Below, one piece after another: positions 37,381-46,582 of a stretch of DNA of 64,000 bases. The stretch spans positions 1 to 64,000 of the forward strand of contig NZ_CAJQYY010000015.1 of NCBI RefSeq assembly GCF_907164575.1, given 5' to 3'. This DNA comes from Paraburkholderia gardini (lineage in GTDB: Bacteria; Pseudomonadota; Gammaproteobacteria; Burkholderiales; Burkholderiaceae). Each line of letters opens with the position of its first letter. The stretch's first letter is position 1. The position numbers and the translations under genes are program-made. The notes under the pieces are model-generated. The model saw nothing but the letters and a program-made list of their open reading frames with translations. It made no database searches and had not been told where the DNA came from.

Positions 37381-39069
37381 TCAGCGGCCGAGCATCGGCA
37401 GATTGAGACCCGCCTCGCGCGCCGTTTCCCGCGCAAGTTCATAGCCGGCATCCGCGTGACGCATCACGCCCGTCGCTGGATCGTTGAACAGCACGCGGCC
37501 AAGACGCTCCTTCGCGGCATCCGTGCCGTCGGCGACGATCACGACGCCCGCGTGCTGGCTGAAGCCCATGCCGACGCCGCCGCCGTGATGCAGCGACACC
37601 CACGACGCGCCGCCCGCCGTGTTCAGCAGTGCGTTGAGAAGCGGCCAGTCGCTGACTGCATCCGAGCCGTCCTTCATCGATTCCGTTTCGCGGTTCGGGC
37701 TTGCAACCGAACCCGTATCGAGGTGGTCGCGGCCGATCACGACCGGCGCCTTCAGTTCGCCGTTCCTCACCATTTCGTTGAACGCCTGGCCGAGACGATA
37801 GCGATCCTTCACGCCGACCCAGCAAATCCGCGCCGGCAGCCCCTGGAACGCAATGCGTTCGCGCGCCATGTCGAGCCAGTTGTGCAGATGCGGATCGTCC
37901 GGAATCAGTTCCTTCACCTTCGCATCGGTCTTGTAGATGTCTTCCGGATCGCCCGACAGCGCGACCCAGCGGAACGGCCCCTTGCCTTCGCAGAAGAGCG
38001 GACGGATATACGCCGGCACGAAGCCCGGGAAATCGAACGCGTTTTCGACGCCCATTTCCAGCGCCATCTGGCGGATGTTGTTGCCGTAATCGAGCGTCGC
38101 CGCGCCGCGTTCCTGCAGCGTGAGCATCGCCTGCACCTGCTTCGCCATCGACTGCTTCGCGGGCAGCACGATGCTGTCCGGCACCGTCTTCTGACGCTCG
38201 CGCCAGTCCTCGACGTTCCAGCCCTGCGGCAGATAGCCGTGAATCGGATCGTGCGCGCTCGTCTGGTCGGTCACGCAGTCAGGCGTGATGCCGCGCGTCA
38301 CGCATTCGGCGAACACGTCGGCGGCGTTGCCGAGCAGACCGATCGAAACCGGCTTGCCGGCCTTTTTCGCTTCGTCGAGCATCGCGAGCGCTTCGTCGAG
38401 CGTCGCGGCCTTTTTGTCGACGTAGCGTGTCTTCAGACGGAAGTCGATACGCGTCTCGTCGCATTCCACGGCGATCATCGAGAAGCCTGCCATCGTCGCG
38501 GCGAGCGGCTGCGCGCCGCCCATGCCGCCGAGGCCGCCCGTCAGGATCCAGCGGCCCGACGGATCGCCGTTGAAGTGCTGGTTCGCGACCGAGAAGAACG
38601 TTTCGTACGTGCCCTGCACGATGCCCTGGCTGCCGATGTAGATCCAGCTGCCGGCCGTCATCTGGCCGTACATCATCAGGCCCTTGCGGTCGAGTTCGTG
38701 GAAGTGTTCCCACGTCGCCCAGTGCGGCACGAGATTCGAATTCGCGAGCAGCACGCGCGGCGCGTCGGCATGCGTCCTGAACACGCCCACCGGCTTGCCC
38801 GACTGGATCAGCAGCGTTTCGTCTTCGTTCAGGTCCTTGAGCGACTTGAGGATCTGGTCGTAGCAGTCCCAGTTGCGCGCGGCGCGGCCGATGCCACCGT
38901 ACACCACGAGCGCATGCGGATGCTCGGCGACTTCCGGGTCCAGATTATTCTGGATCATGCGGTACGCGGCTTCCGCGATCCACGTCTTGCAGGTCTTTTC
39001 GCTGCCGCGCGGCGCGCGGATCGTGCGGGTCGGGTCGAGACGCGGATCGATATGTTTCGGGTTGTTCAT
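37381..39069 (-). CDS. hutU: Urocanate hydratase (HutU)
   Basis: A 562-residue NAD-dependent enzyme that hydrates urocanate to imidazolonepropionate. Family landmarks are the opening [20 protein letters not shown], the NAD-binding [19 protein letters not shown] (about 175-195) and the C-terminal [20 protein letters not shown]. The start at 39069 ([12 protein letters not shown]) gives the typical length. The frame is open 37 codons further upstream into hutC, without support. It lies 32 bp downstream of hutC. Confidence 0.97.
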   Translation of the reverse strand: MNNPKHIDPRLDPTRTIRAPRGSEKTCKTWIAEAAYRMIQNNLDPEVAEHPHALVVYGGIGRAARNWDCYDQILKSLKDLNEDETLLIQSGKPVGVFRTHADAPRVLLANSNLVPHWATWEHFHELDRKGLMMYGQMTAGSWIYIGSQGIVQGTYETFFSVANQHFNGDPSGRWILTGGLGGMGGAQPLAATMAGFSMIAVECDETRIDFRLKTRYVDKKAATLDEALAMLDEAKKAGKPVSIGLLGNAADVFAECVTRGITPDCVTDQTSAHDPIHGYLPQGWNVEDWRERQKTVPDSIVLPAKQSMAKQVQAMLTLQERGAATLDYGNNIRQMALEMGVENAFDFPGFVPAYIRPLFCEGKGPFRWVALSGDPEDIYKTDAKVKELIPDDPHLHNWLDMARERIAFQGLPARICWVGVKDRYRLGQAFNEMVRNGELKAPVVIGRDHLDTGSVASPNRETESMKDGSDAVSDWPLLNALLNTAGGASWVSLHHGGGVGMGFSQHAGVVIVADGTDAAKERLGRVLFNDPATGVMRHADAGYELARETAREAGLNLPMLGR

Positions 39070-39101
39070 GGTGATGGCCCTCAAATGCCCAGAGAGAAAG
39101 T

Positions 39102-39797
39102 TCAGAAGTGTCCGGTGAAGCGATAGCGGCTGCCGGGATGCCACAGGTTGGCCACCGAGGCGACCAGACCCTGCGACCACGTGCGTCGATGCAGTACGAG
39201 GCAGGCCTCCGTTTGACTCATGGTCAGGAGCGCGCGGGTCTCGTCGTCCGCGGCGAGCGCCTCGATGCGGTACTCGACGCGCTGCAGCGGCGCGACGCGC
39301 ACGAGATACTGGTTCGGCGTCGTGCGCGTGAAATCCTGCAACGCGTATTCGGGTGCAACCGACGGATTGACCCAGCGTTCTTCGAGCTGCACCGGCTCGT
39401 CGTTTTCGAAATGCAGCAGGCGCGAATGAAAGAGCGGATTGCCTGCGTTGACCTGCATTTCGCCCGCGAGCACCTCGTCGGCGATCGTCGCGCCGACGTG
39501 CAGCACGCTCGCGTGATAGCGATGGCCGCGCGCGACGATTTCGTCGGAGATGCTGCGGATCGCGACCAGCGTCGACTCGTACTTCGGCCGCGCGACGAAC
39601 GTGCCGGAACCCTGCACGCGCGTGAGCACCTGCTCCGACGTGAGTTCGCGCAGCGCGCGGTTCACCGTCATGCGCGCGACGTTGAATTCACGTGCCAGTT
39701 CGTTTTCCGACGGGACCTGGTCGCCCTCCGACCACTCGCCCGCGTGAATGCGCCCGAGGATGAAGTCCTTGATCCCCTGATAAGCCGGTGCGTTCAT
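39102..39797 (-). CDS. hutC: Histidine utilisation repressor (HutC)
   Basis: A 231-residue GntR-family regulator of the HutC subfamily. The N-terminal winged HTH is in [20 protein letters not shown] followed by [20 protein letters not shown]. The UTRA ligand domain (about 95-230) includes [19 protein letters not shown]. In studied species urocanate binds this domain and releases the repressor. Matching palindromes with the core TGTCTATACA lie upstream of hutH. The gene is second in the operon, 21 bp after hutH, so it should be autoregulated. Confidence 0.95.
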   Translation of the reverse strand: MNAPAYQGIKDFILGRIHAGEWSEGDQVPSENELAREFNVARMTVNRALRELTSEQVLTRVQGSGTFVARPKYESTLVAIRSISDEIVARGHRYHASVLHVGATIADEVLAGEMQVNAGNPLFHSRLLHFENDEPVQLEERWVNPSVAPEYALQDFTRTTPNQYLVRVAPLQRVEYRIEALAADDETRALLTMSQTEACLVLHRRTWSQGLVASVANLWHPGSRYRFTGHF

Positions 39798-39818
39798 GTC
39801 TCTTCGTGCTTGACGTGC

Positions 39819-41339
39819 TTACTGTTCGGACGCGAACGAGAACGGCGCGTGCGCCGCGATCGTGCCGTTCTGCACCAGACGCGTAATCGCGACGATGTCC
39901 GGCGAGAAGTAATGATCGAGCTCGTAATGCGCGACTTCGCTGCGCACGGTCTGCATCACACGCTGCAGGCTCGGGCTCGTCTGGTGCGGCGCGCGCAGGT
40001 CGATACCCTGCGCCGCGGCCAGCAGTTCGATCGACAGGATGTTCGCGGTGTTCTCCGCCATGTCGGCGAGCTTGCGCGCGGCGAACGTCGCCATCGAAAC
40101 GTGATCTTCCTGGTTCGCCGAAGTAGGCAGCGAATCCACCGAAGCCGGATGCGCGAGCGTCTTGTTTTCCGAAGCGAGCGCCGCGGCCGTGACGTGCGCG
40201 ATCATGAAGCCGGAGTTCACGCCGCCATCGCGGACGAGGAACGGCGGCAGGCCCGACAGCGTCGCATCGATCAGGAGCGCGATGCGGCGCTCCGCGAGCG
40301 CGCCGATTTCGGCGACGGCGAGCGCGAGGTTGTCCGCCGCGAACGCGACCGGCTCGGCGTGGAAGTTACCGCCCGACAGCACTTCGCCCGTATCCGGGAA
40401 AATCAGCGGGTTATCGGACACCGCGTTCGATTCGATCAGCAGCACGTCGGCGGCGTGACGCATCTGGTCGAGGCACGCGCCCATCACCTGCGGCTGGCAG
40501 CGCAGGCTGTACGGATCCTGCACCTTGTCGCAATCGGCGTGCGAGACGTTGATCGCCGAGCCGTCGAGCAGCGAGCGGTACGCCGCCGCCGCATCGATCT
40601 GACCTTGATGGCCGCGCAGCGCGTGGATACGGTGATCGAACGGCTTGACCGAACCCATGGCCGCGTCGACCGACAGCGCGCCGGAGACGAGCGCGGTGCG
40701 GAACAGATCTTCGATCGCGAACATGTTGTAGAGCGCGAGCGCGGTGGACGCCTGCGTGCCGTTGAGGAGCGCGAGGCCTTCCTTCGCCTGCAGTGTAAGC
40801 GGCTTGAGACCGGCGACGCGCAGGCCTTCGATGGCCGCCGCGCGCTCGCCGCGAATGAACACTTCGCCGATGCCGAGCAGCACGCCCGACATGTGCGCGA
40901 GCGGCGCGAGGTCGCCCGATGCGCCGACCGAACCCTTCACCGGAATCACCGGCAGCACGTCGGCGTTGAACAGCGTGAGCAGCGCGTTCATCACTTCGCG
41001 ACGGATGCCCGAATGACCGCGGCCGAGGCTCGACAGCTTCAGCGCCAGCAAGAGACGCACCACCGGACGCGACATCGGCTCGCCCACGCCGACCGCGTGC
41101 GACAGCACGAGATTGCGTTGCAGCAGTTCGAGCTGGTCGTGCGGGATGTGCGTGCTGGCCAGACGACCGAAGCCGGTATTGATGCCATACGCCGGCTCGC
41201 CCTTCGCGGCGATGTCCGCGACGGCCTGCGCGCCGGCGTCGATGGCCGCGAAGCTGGCCGGGTCGAGTTCAAGCGTGAGCTGCTCGCGGGCAATCACGCG
41301 GAGTTGCTTGAGGGTCAGGCTGCCGGGCGTAAGAATCAT
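39819..41339 (-). CDS. hutH: Histidine ammonia-lyase (HutH)
   Basis: A 506-residue lyase, first step of histidine breakdown: histidine to urocanate plus ammonia. The self-cyclising Ala-Ser-Gly triad that forms the MIO cofactor is at about residues 140-142 in [20 protein letters not shown]. The substrate-side Tyr/Gly region is [16 protein letters not shown]. Full length for the family. It is the first gene of the hut operon, with AGGA upstream of the ATG at 41339 and two HutC-type palindromes within about 65 bp of the start. Confidence 0.97.
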   Translation of the reverse strand: MILTPGSLTLKQLRVIAREQLTLELDPASFAAIDAGAQAVADIAAKGEPAYGINTGFGRLASTHIPHDQLELLQRNLVLSHAVGVGEPMSRPVVRLLLALKLSSLGRGHSGIRREVMNALLTLFNADVLPVIPVKGSVGASGDLAPLAHMSGVLLGIGEVFIRGERAAAIEGLRVAGLKPLTLQAKEGLALLNGTQASTALALYNMFAIEDLFRTALVSGALSVDAAMGSVKPFDHRIHALRGHQGQIDAAAAYRSLLDGSAINVSHADCDKVQDPYSLRCQPQVMGACLDQMRHAADVLLIESNAVSDNPLIFPDTGEVLSGGNFHAEPVAFAADNLALAVAEIGALAERRIALLIDATLSGLPPFLVRDGGVNSGFMIAHVTAAALASENKTLAHPASVDSLPTSANQEDHVSMATFAARKLADMAENTANILSIELLAAAQGIDLRAPHQTSPSLQRVMQTVRSEVAHYELDHYFSPDIVAITRLVQNGTIAAHAPFSFASEQ

Positions 41340-41351
41340 GATGAGAAATCC

Positions 41352-41361
41352 TGTCTATACA
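41352..41361. promoter_or_regulatory. HutC-box-like palindrome, proximal
   Basis: TGTCTATACA core, 12 bp upstream of the hutH start codon. It is identical to the second site at 41391-41400. GntR/HutC regulators bind short A/T-centred palindromes of this kind. By position it would block early transcription. Confidence 0.7.
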
Positions 41362-41372
41362 ATTGAGTTTGA

Positions 41373-41401
41373 AGTGTAGCGTTGCGCTCTTGTCTATACA
41401 A
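41373..41401 (-). promoter_or_regulatory. Candidate hutH promoter
   Basis: On the minus strand, TTGTAT (41396-41401) and TACACT (41373-41378) are spaced by exactly 17 bp, an acceptable sigma-70 arrangement though each hexamer is imperfect. The -35 element lies within the distal HutC-like box, which fits repression. Confidence 0.4.
41391..41400. promoter_or_regulatory. HutC-box-like palindrome, distal
   Basis: TGTCTATACA core within CTTGTCTATACAACT, about 52 bp upstream of hutH and overlapping the candidate -35 element. Confidence 0.7.
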
Positions 41402-41529
41402 CTTGTTTTTGTGAGATTGGGACCAGGGGTTTCCAGTAGAAGTAGAGGAGTTCTGCTCCACCGGCCCTTCCCGCTTGCGGCGGACGCGCCTTGCGCTGGC
41501 TGCTCGTGTCATCGGCCAGCGCCATAACT

Positions 41530-41539
41530 TGTATATACA
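41530..41539. promoter_or_regulatory. Third HutC-like palindrome
   Basis: TGTATATACA, a perfect palindrome within ACTTGTATATACACCT, about 190 bp from hutH and about 170 bp from the divergent epimerase start. It resembles the other two boxes and the HutC sites known from pseudomonads. It may allow looping or control of the divergent gene. Confidence 0.55.
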
Positions 41540-41603
41540 CCTGCTCCATCAGGGCTCGCAACCGGACAAAAAACGGGCGCCCGGACGGCATCGGCATCGT
41601 ATT

Positions 41604-41622
41604 TATTGACTAAAAATCAATA
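41604..41622. promoter_or_regulatory. A/T-rich inverted repeat upstream of the epimerase gene
   Basis: TATTGA-N7-TCAATA in an unusually A/T-rich stretch about 90 bp before the start at 41712. A candidate operator and promoter region for the plus-strand gene. The rest of the 372-bp hutH/epimerase gap holds the HutC-like boxes and no credible gene. Confidence 0.4.
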
Positions 41623-41711
41623 TTCATTTGAGACGCAGCCACTTTTTGACAAAGTCCGCTGGACGGATACTGGATGCCTCTCATCGCGAATCAACCAGCA
41701 GGAGTCAGGTC

Positions 41712-42614
41712 ATGAAAGTTTTCGTCACGGGCGCAGCGGGCTTTATCGGCGGTTCCATCGCGGCGGGCCTCGTGCGCGCCGGGCATCAGGTCACGGGGCT
41801 CGTGCGCCGTCCCGAACAGGCCGAGGCGCTCAGGCGTCTGGGCATCGAACCCGTCATGGGCGACCTCGACGACCGCGCGTTGCTCATCGCGCAGGCACAG
41901 GCCGCCGACGGCGTCATCAACGCCGCCAGCAGCGATCATCGTGGCGCCGTCGAGGCGCTGATCGAAGGCCTTGCCGGCTCAGGCAAGCCGTTTCTGCATA
42001 CGAGTGGTTCGAGCATCGTCGGCGATGCGTCGGGCGGCGAAGGCACCGATGCGATCCATTACGAAGACCGTCTGCCCGCGCCGACCGCCGACAAGGCGCC
42101 GCGCGTCGCGATCGACAACCTCGTGCTCGACGCCGCCCATCGTGGCATCCGCTCGAGCGTGCTGTGCAACACGCTCATCTACGGTCACGGCGCGGTGCCG
42201 GGTACGCAAAGCGTGCAGCTGCCGCGTCTGCTGCGTCAGGCGCAAAAAAGCGGCGTGGTGCGGCACGTGGGCAGCGGCGGCAACATCTGGTCGAACGTGC
42301 ATATCGACGACGTCGTCGAACTCTATCGTCTCGCGCTCGAAAAATCGCCGGCCGGCACGTTCTATTTCGTCGAAAGCGGCGAAGCGATGTTCCGCGACAT
42401 GACCGCGGCGATGGCCGACGCGCTCAAGCTCGGCAAGCCACAGGACTGGCCGCTCGAAGAAGCGAAGCAGGAATGGGGTTATGAAATGGCGTCGTACGGG
42501 CTCGGCTCGAACAGCCGCGTGCGCGGTACGCGTGCCCGCACATTGCCTGGCTGGAAACCGCGGCATACGTCGGTGATCGACTGGATTCGTAACGAGATGG
42601 TGAGCACGCCGTAA
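41712..42614 (+). CDS. NAD-dependent epimerase/dehydratase (extended SDR family)
   Basis: A 300-residue Rossmann-fold protein. The nucleotide-binding motif VTGAAGFIGGSIAAGLVRAG is at the N-terminus, and the segment MGDLDDRALLIAQAQAADGV is typical of the NmrA/atypical SDR group. The usual YxxxK catalytic pair is not evident, so activity may differ from classic sugar epimerases. Start at 41712 is supported by AGGAG upstream. The frame is open for 28 more codons through the A/T-rich promoter region, which was rejected. It is divergent from the hut operon. Substrate unknown. Confidence 0.88.
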   Translation: MKVFVTGAAGFIGGSIAAGLVRAGHQVTGLVRRPEQAEALRRLGIEPVMGDLDDRALLIAQAQAADGVINAASSDHRGAVEALIEGLAGSGKPFLHTSGSSIVGDASGGEGTDAIHYEDRLPAPTADKAPRVAIDNLVLDAAHRGIRSSVLCNTLIYGHGAVPGTQSVQLPRLLRQAQKSGVVRHVGSGGNIWSNVHIDDVVELYRLALEKSPAGTFYFVESGEAMFRDMTAAMADALKLGKPQDWPLEEAKQEWGYEMASYGLGSNSRVRGTRARTLPGWKPRHTSVIDWIRNEMVSTP

Positions 42615-42748
42615 GCTGCCCGAGGGGCAAATGAAGGAAGCCGTGACATGCGTGCAACATCGCACGTTCGCGTAGCGGATCCGTAAGCTCAACTCGATAG
42701 AATTGCGCTCATTATCTGGCGCGTTGTGTCGCCGGGCGCGGATTCCCG

Positions 42749-42931
42749 ATGTTCATTGCACTCAATTTCGACTGGCTGACCAACCTTCTCGCGATCCTGT
42801 TCATCGTGGCGTGCCTCTATGATGTACGCCACGATGAATACGGCACGTTGACGCTATCCGCCGCCGCGATGGGGCTCGCCGTGATGGCGATCGAGTTTTT
42901 CCTCAAGCCCGCATTCGAAATGGCGCTGTAA
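42749..42931 (+). CDS. Small two-pass membrane protein, hypothetical
   Basis: A 60-residue protein with two predicted membrane segments (WLTNLLAILFIVACLYD and SAAAMGLAVMAIEFFL) joined by a charged loop DVRHDEYG. The composition, with a conserved-looking loop and membrane helices rather than Arg-rich text, argues that it is real. The ribosome-binding site is weak. No family recognised. Confidence 0.5.
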   Translation: MFIALNFDWLTNLLAILFIVACLYDVRHDEYGTLTLSAAAMGLAVMAIEFFLKPAFEMAL

Positions 42932-42969
42932 GTCGCGGCGATTTATAACGCGCAGCGAGCGCGCCACGC

Positions 42970-43698
42970 TCAGGCTTTCTTCTGCTGCTGCCGCCCGTCG
43001 CCTTCGTAGCGATCGTGATGGCGCATCCAGTCCATCATGCCATTCGTTTCGTTACGCCCTTCAGGCGCGGCGTCGAGGAACGCGTACGTGCCGGCCATCG
43101 GCTCGTCGCCGCGCGCATACCGCGAGAACGTGTGATACACGACGCCGTCTTCATCCTTGTAGAACGCACTCAGCCCGTGCATTTCGTCGCATTCGAAATC
43201 CTGCACGCCGAAGTTGTAGAAGACCTTGCCCGCCTTCTTCTGATCGTCGGTGAACGACACGTTGTAGTCGTAGTTGAAATCGCTTTGCGCCGACGACACC
43301 CAGCGGAATTTCCAGCCCATTCTCTTTTTGAACGCTTCGAGTTTCGCGAGCGGCGCACGCGAAACCGCCACGAACGACACATCGTGATGTTCGAGATGCA
43401 AAAGCGCGCCATCGGTGTGATCCATGCCGAACGAGCAGCCCGGGCAGCCCTCTTCCCAGTCGGGTCCGAACATGAAGTGGTAGACGAGCAGCTGGCTGCG
43501 TCCATCGAACAGTTCAGCGAGCGTCTGGCGGCCCTGCGGCGTATCGAATGTGTAGTTCTTCCCGACCTTCACCCACGGCAGTGCAAGGCGCTTGCGGTTC
43601 AGTTCGTCGCGTGCGCGTGTATAAGCCTTTTCGTGTGCAAGATGCGCGCGCTGCGCGGCGATCCATTCTTCCCTTGAAACGATTGTGTGCGGTTCCAT
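42970..43698 (-). CDS. DUF899 family thioredoxin-like protein
   Basis: A 242-residue DUF899 protein. The thioredoxin-fold part has the characteristic YHFMFGPDWEEGCPGCSFGM with a CxxC pair, then HHDVSFVAVSRAPLAKLEAF and WVSSAQSDFNYDYNVSF. The family is common in Proteobacteria, is predicted to be redox-active and is biochemically little known. The start at 43698 follows GGAGGA. It is the last gene of an arsR-SRPBCC-DUF899 run, 21 bp after the SRPBCC gene, an arrangement seen widely with these families. Confidence 0.92.
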   Translation of the reverse strand: MEPHTIVSREEWIAAQRAHLAHEKAYTRARDELNRKRLALPWVKVGKNYTFDTPQGRQTLAELFDGRSQLLVYHFMFGPDWEEGCPGCSFGMDHTDGALLHLEHHDVSFVAVSRAPLAKLEAFKKRMGWKFRWVSSAQSDFNYDYNVSFTDDQKKAGKVFYNFGVQDFECDEMHGLSAFYKDEDGVVYHTFSRYARGDEPMAGTYAFLDAAPEGRNETNGMMDWMRHHDRYEGDGRQQQKKA

Positions 43699-43719
43699 AT
43701 GCGCGTCCTCCGTATCGGG

Positions 43720-44148
43720 TCAGGCAAACAGGTGTTCGAGCGCGTCGAGCACATCCGTCCAGCCGGACCGGTGACTGTCACGCGCGGCTTCGTCGACGAA
43801 CTGCTCGTGCGTGAGCGTAAGAAGAGTTGTGTCGCCATCGCGCCTCAGCACGATCGTGACGAGTGATTCGCGTTCGGGCGTCGTGATCCACGCCCACGTG
43901 AACACCAGTTTCGTGCCGGGCACGATCTCGCGATATTCGCCGCTGACGTCGTTCGTTCCGCCATCCGGTGCGTGCATGATCACGTGAAACCGGCCGCCCA
44001 CGCGCACGTCCATTTCGGCGTGCGTGACCTTGTTGCCCATCGGGGTCCACCACATCGCTATTTGCGCCGGGTCCGTCCAGGCGCGCCAGACTTTTTCGGG
44101 CGAGGCGTTGATGCGGCGCTGGATCGTAAGACTGGGTCGGGTGAGCAT
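43720..44148 (-). CDS. SRPBCC/AHSA1-like (START fold) protein
   Basis: A 142-residue activator-of-Hsp90-homologue-1-like protein. The opening LTIQRRINASPEKVWRAWTD, then MWWTPMGNKVTHAEMDVRVG and YREIVPGTKLVFTWAW, match the SRPBCC domain that forms a hydrophobic ligand cavity. The ATG at 44148 has GGAGAAAG just upstream. It begins 91 bp inside the preceding arsR gene in another frame, an unusually long overlap. Ligand unknown; gene order suggests it works with the DUF899 protein. Confidence 0.9.
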   Translation of the reverse strand: MLTRPSLTIQRRINASPEKVWRAWTDPAQIAMWWTPMGNKVTHAEMDVRVGGRFHVIMHAPDGGTNDVSGEYREIVPGTKLVFTWAWITTPERESLVTIVLRRDGDTTLLTLTHEQFVDEAARDSHRSGWTDVLDALEHLFA

Positions 44149-44465
44149 GCGTCTTTCTCCACAAAGGCAGCAAGTCGATCGAGCTGATCAGTCCAGAAGC
44201 GCTGGTAGCGGGTGAGCCATTCCATCGCTTCCTCCATGGGCGCGGGCGCGAGCCGGCACGCAACGGTGCGTCCGGTTTTCGTGCGCGTGACCAGCCCCGC
44301 TTCGGACAGCACGTCGAGATGCTTCATCACCGCCGGCAGCGACATCTCGAACGGCGCGGCGAGCTCGCTCACCGACAGGTCGTGCTGGCCGGAAAGGCGC
44401 GCGAGCATCGCACGCCGCGTAGGATCCGCCAGCGCGGAAAACGTGCGGTCCAGAGCCGTGTCCAT
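44058..44465 (-). CDS. ArsR-family transcriptional regulator
   Basis: A winged-helix regulator of 135 residues from the ATG at 44465 (139 from 44477). It opens MDTALDRTFSALADPTRRAM, and the recognition helix is in LSVSELAAPFEMSLPAVMKH followed by LDVLSEAGLVTRTKTGR. No metal-binding cysteines of the classic ArsR type are seen, so it belongs to the group paired with SRPBCC proteins. The C-terminal tail beyond about residue 105 is extended and overlaps the SRPBCC gene. A perfect dyad overlaps its start region. No ribosome-binding site is visible, so the mRNA may be nearly leaderless. Confidence 0.9.
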   Translation of the reverse strand: MDTALDRTFSALADPTRRAMLARLSGQHDLSVSELAAPFEMSLPAVMKHLDVLSEAGLVTRTKTGRTVACRLAPAPMEEAMEWLTRYQRFWTDQLDRLAAFVEKDACSPDPVLRSSAASTPRPKKSGAPGRTRRK

Positions 44466-44490
44466 ATACTTAACCATGAAGTTAAGTATA
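44465..44490. promoter_or_regulatory. Perfect 26-bp operator-like dyad at the arsR start
   Basis: TATACTTAAC-N6-GTTAAGTATA, two perfect 10-bp arms in A/T-rich sequence that stands out from the GC-rich surroundings. It overlaps the possible start codons of arsR (44465 and 44477). Size and symmetry suit a dimeric winged-helix repressor, so autoregulation of the three-gene module is likely. Confidence 0.75.
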
Positions 44491-44529
44491 GACGATGAAG
44501 CCGGCATGTCAAGAGAACCTGCGACGCCT

Positions 44530-44572
44530 CAAAAGCAAAAGGCGCTTCATGGCGAATTGCCATGAAGCGCCT
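44530..44572 (-). terminator. Strong rho-independent terminator of the NCS2 permease gene
   Basis: Perfect 14-bp stem (44540-44553 with 44559-44572) and 5-nt loop. On the minus strand it is followed by TTTGCTTTT. It lies 71 bp after the permease stop and insulates it from the arsR module, which runs in the same direction. Confidence 0.92.
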
Positions 44573-44643
44573 GACGTATCGCCTCAAAACGCGACGTGAC
44601 GCGAATTCTGATTCAGAGCCACGCCCTGCGCATCATGCGTGCA

Positions 44644-46026
44644 TCAGATCGCCCAGCCGCCGAGGTAGAACACGGCGAGCACCAGTGCGATCGCCACCGT
44701 GCCGACGTTGAGCTTGCGGAACTCGCCGCTTACCACGCGACCGATCACGAGCGTGCAGAAGCCGAGCATGATGCCGGTGACGATGTTCGCCGTGAGCACG
44801 ATGAACACGGCGCACACGAGGCCGGACATCGAGTCGATCGTGTCCTTCATGTCGAGCTTGCTGACGCTGCTCAGCATCAGGAGACCGACATACATCAGCG
44901 CCGGTGCGGTTGCATAGGAAGGCACGAGGCTTGCAAGCGGCGAGAAGAACATCACGACGAGAAACGCGAGTCCGACCACGGCGGCGGCAAGGCCCGTCTT
45001 CGCACCCGCGGCGACACCCACGGTCGATTCGATATACGCCGCGGCCGGCGCGCCGCCCAGGAAACCGGAGAAGATCGAGCTGATCGAATCGGCCGTCAGC
45101 GCGCGGCCGCCGTTGATGATGCGGCCATTCGCATCCAGCTGGCCGGCCTGCCCCGCGACGGCGCGAATCGTGCCGGTGGCGTCGAACACAGCCGTCATCA
45201 CGAGAGCGAGCACGCTGGGGATCACGGTCAGTGACAGTGCGCCCTTGATGTCCATCGAGCCGATGAGCGATGCGTGTCCCGGCGCCGACAGCGAAGGCAC
45301 CGCAAAGAAACCATGGAATGCAACCGCCGGATCGATGATCAGCGCGATCGCGGAAATCGCGACGATCACGAGCAGGATCGAACCCGGCACGCGACGGCGC
45401 ACCAGACCGAAGATCGCCGCGAGCCCGGCCACCGACATGATCACCGGCAACGACGTGATGTGTCCGAGTTGCACCGGCAGTCCCGGCCCCGGATTCTTCA
45501 CGACGAGACCGACGTCGTTTGCCGCGATCAGCAGCAGGAAGAGGCCAATGCCGATGCCCGTGCCGTGCGCGATGCCCGACGGCAGATTGCGCAGGATCCA
45601 CGAGCGCACGCCCGTCACCGAGATGCCGGTGAACACGAGGCCCATCAGGAAGACCGCGCCGAGCGCGACCGTCGGATGCAGGCCTTTACCGAGCACGAGG
45701 CCGAATGCGGTGTATGCGGTGAGCGAGATCGCGCAGCCGATGGCGATCGGCAGCTTCGCCCAGACGCCCATCAGGAGCGAGCCGAACGCCGTGGTCAGAC
45801 ATACGGCGACGAACACCGCGCTGGTGTCGAAGCCCGCCTTGCCGAACATGCCCGGCACGACGAACACGGAATAGACCATCGCGAGAAACGTTGTGATGCC
45901 CGCGACGATTTCCTGCCGCTGCGTGCTGCCGCGCGAGGTGATTTCAAAGTACCGGTCGAGCATGCCCTTCGAATCGAAGGACTGGACGCCGACTTCGCTA
46001 ATCGGCTGGGCCTGGGGTTCCATCAT
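44644..46026 (-). CDS. NCS2-family purine permease (AzgA/PbuG-like)
   Basis: A 460-residue inner-membrane transporter with about 12-14 membrane segments. Family landmarks are [20 protein letters not shown] at the first helix, [40 protein letters not shown] and the substrate-region [20 protein letters not shown]. Close relatives carry adenine, guanine or hypoxanthine with protons. The start at 46026 is preceded by AAAGGAG; an ATG eight codons upstream lacks this. Monocistronic with its own strong terminator. The exact base transported is inferred from the family only. Confidence 0.92.
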   Translation of the reverse strand: MMEPQAQPISEVGVQSFDSKGMLDRYFEITSRGSTQRQEIVAGITTFLAMVYSVFVVPGMFGKAGFDTSAVFVAVCLTTAFGSLLMGVWAKLPIAIGCAISLTAYTAFGLVLGKGLHPTVALGAVFLMGLVFTGISVTGVRSWILRNLPSGIAHGTGIGIGLFLLLIAANDVGLVVKNPGPGLPVQLGHITSLPVIMSVAGLAAIFGLVRRRVPGSILLVIVAISAIALIIDPAVAFHGFFAVPSLSAPGHASLIGSMDIKGALSLTVIPSVLALVMTAVFDATGTIRAVAGQAGQLDANGRIINGGRALTADSISSIFSGFLGGAPAAAYIESTVGVAAGAKTGLAAAVVGLAFLVVMFFSPLASLVPSYATAPALMYVGLLMLSSVSKLDMKDTIDSMSGLVCAVFIVLTANIVTGIMLGFCTLVIGRVVSGEFRKLNVGTVAIALVLAVFYLGGWAI

Positions 46027-46582
46027 GGTAAGCGACTCCTTTATCAGCATGCTGAAACGGTCAATGAGCCGGCCGTCATCAGGTTTGTCTCGTTACGTGT
46101 TATGTGTGCCCGCCGGCGTACCAGGGGCCGCTTTGTGCAGGGGTTGAACGCGTATCCGTTGTGCGGGCCCGTCGCGCGGCCAGACTCTTGCTGACGATCT
46201 GCCTGCAACCCGCCATTGCGCGCGACGCTCTGTTCTTCTTGTGCTGTCACGAAATGTAGGGGAACACAAACATATCTCCCATCGCATGTGCGGCATGAAG
46301 AATATGTCGCGGTCCTTATGTCGTTGCAGGACGGTCGGGTGGCACGGCGGGCCGCGTGTTTACACCTACGGTTTCCAGCGCCTCAAACACGTGCCCGGCC
46401 GCTTCCCGCCAGGGTCGGGCGCGCGGATGCGGCGGATGCGGCAGGCGCGTTTCGGGACTGCAATCCGGCCCCAACGCGGGCGGGACACACCGCGCGGGTT
46501 AAACTCTCGGCCTGACACGCGACCAACTGTATCGATGGCGGTCACGATTACGTGCCCGTCTGTGCCCATGGAGTCCTTCTAG
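46027..46582. promoter_or_regulatory. Divergent upstream region of the NCS2 permease and PRC-barrel genes
   Basis: About 550 bp with no credible gene; the short frames present are Arg-rich. I looked for a purine riboswitch ahead of the permease and saw no recognisable aptamer. Promoters for both genes must lie here, but none could be assigned. Confidence 0.35.

Noticed and set aside
36007..39126. Open plus-strand frame of 1039 codons opposite hutI, hutD and hutU
   Set aside because: It is antisense to three secure enzymes and its product is Arg/His/Ala-rich without any domain. It arises from the GC-rich third positions of the real genes.
41394..41597. 67-codon minus-strand frame upstream of hutH as a possible leader peptide
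   Set aside because: It spans the HutC boxes and candidate promoter, has no ribosome-binding site and no His-rich stretch that would suggest attenuation.
46027..46582. Purine riboswitch ahead of the NCS2 permease
   Set aside because: No three-way-junction aptamer with the conserved loop sequences could be found. Such riboswitches are rare in this group.
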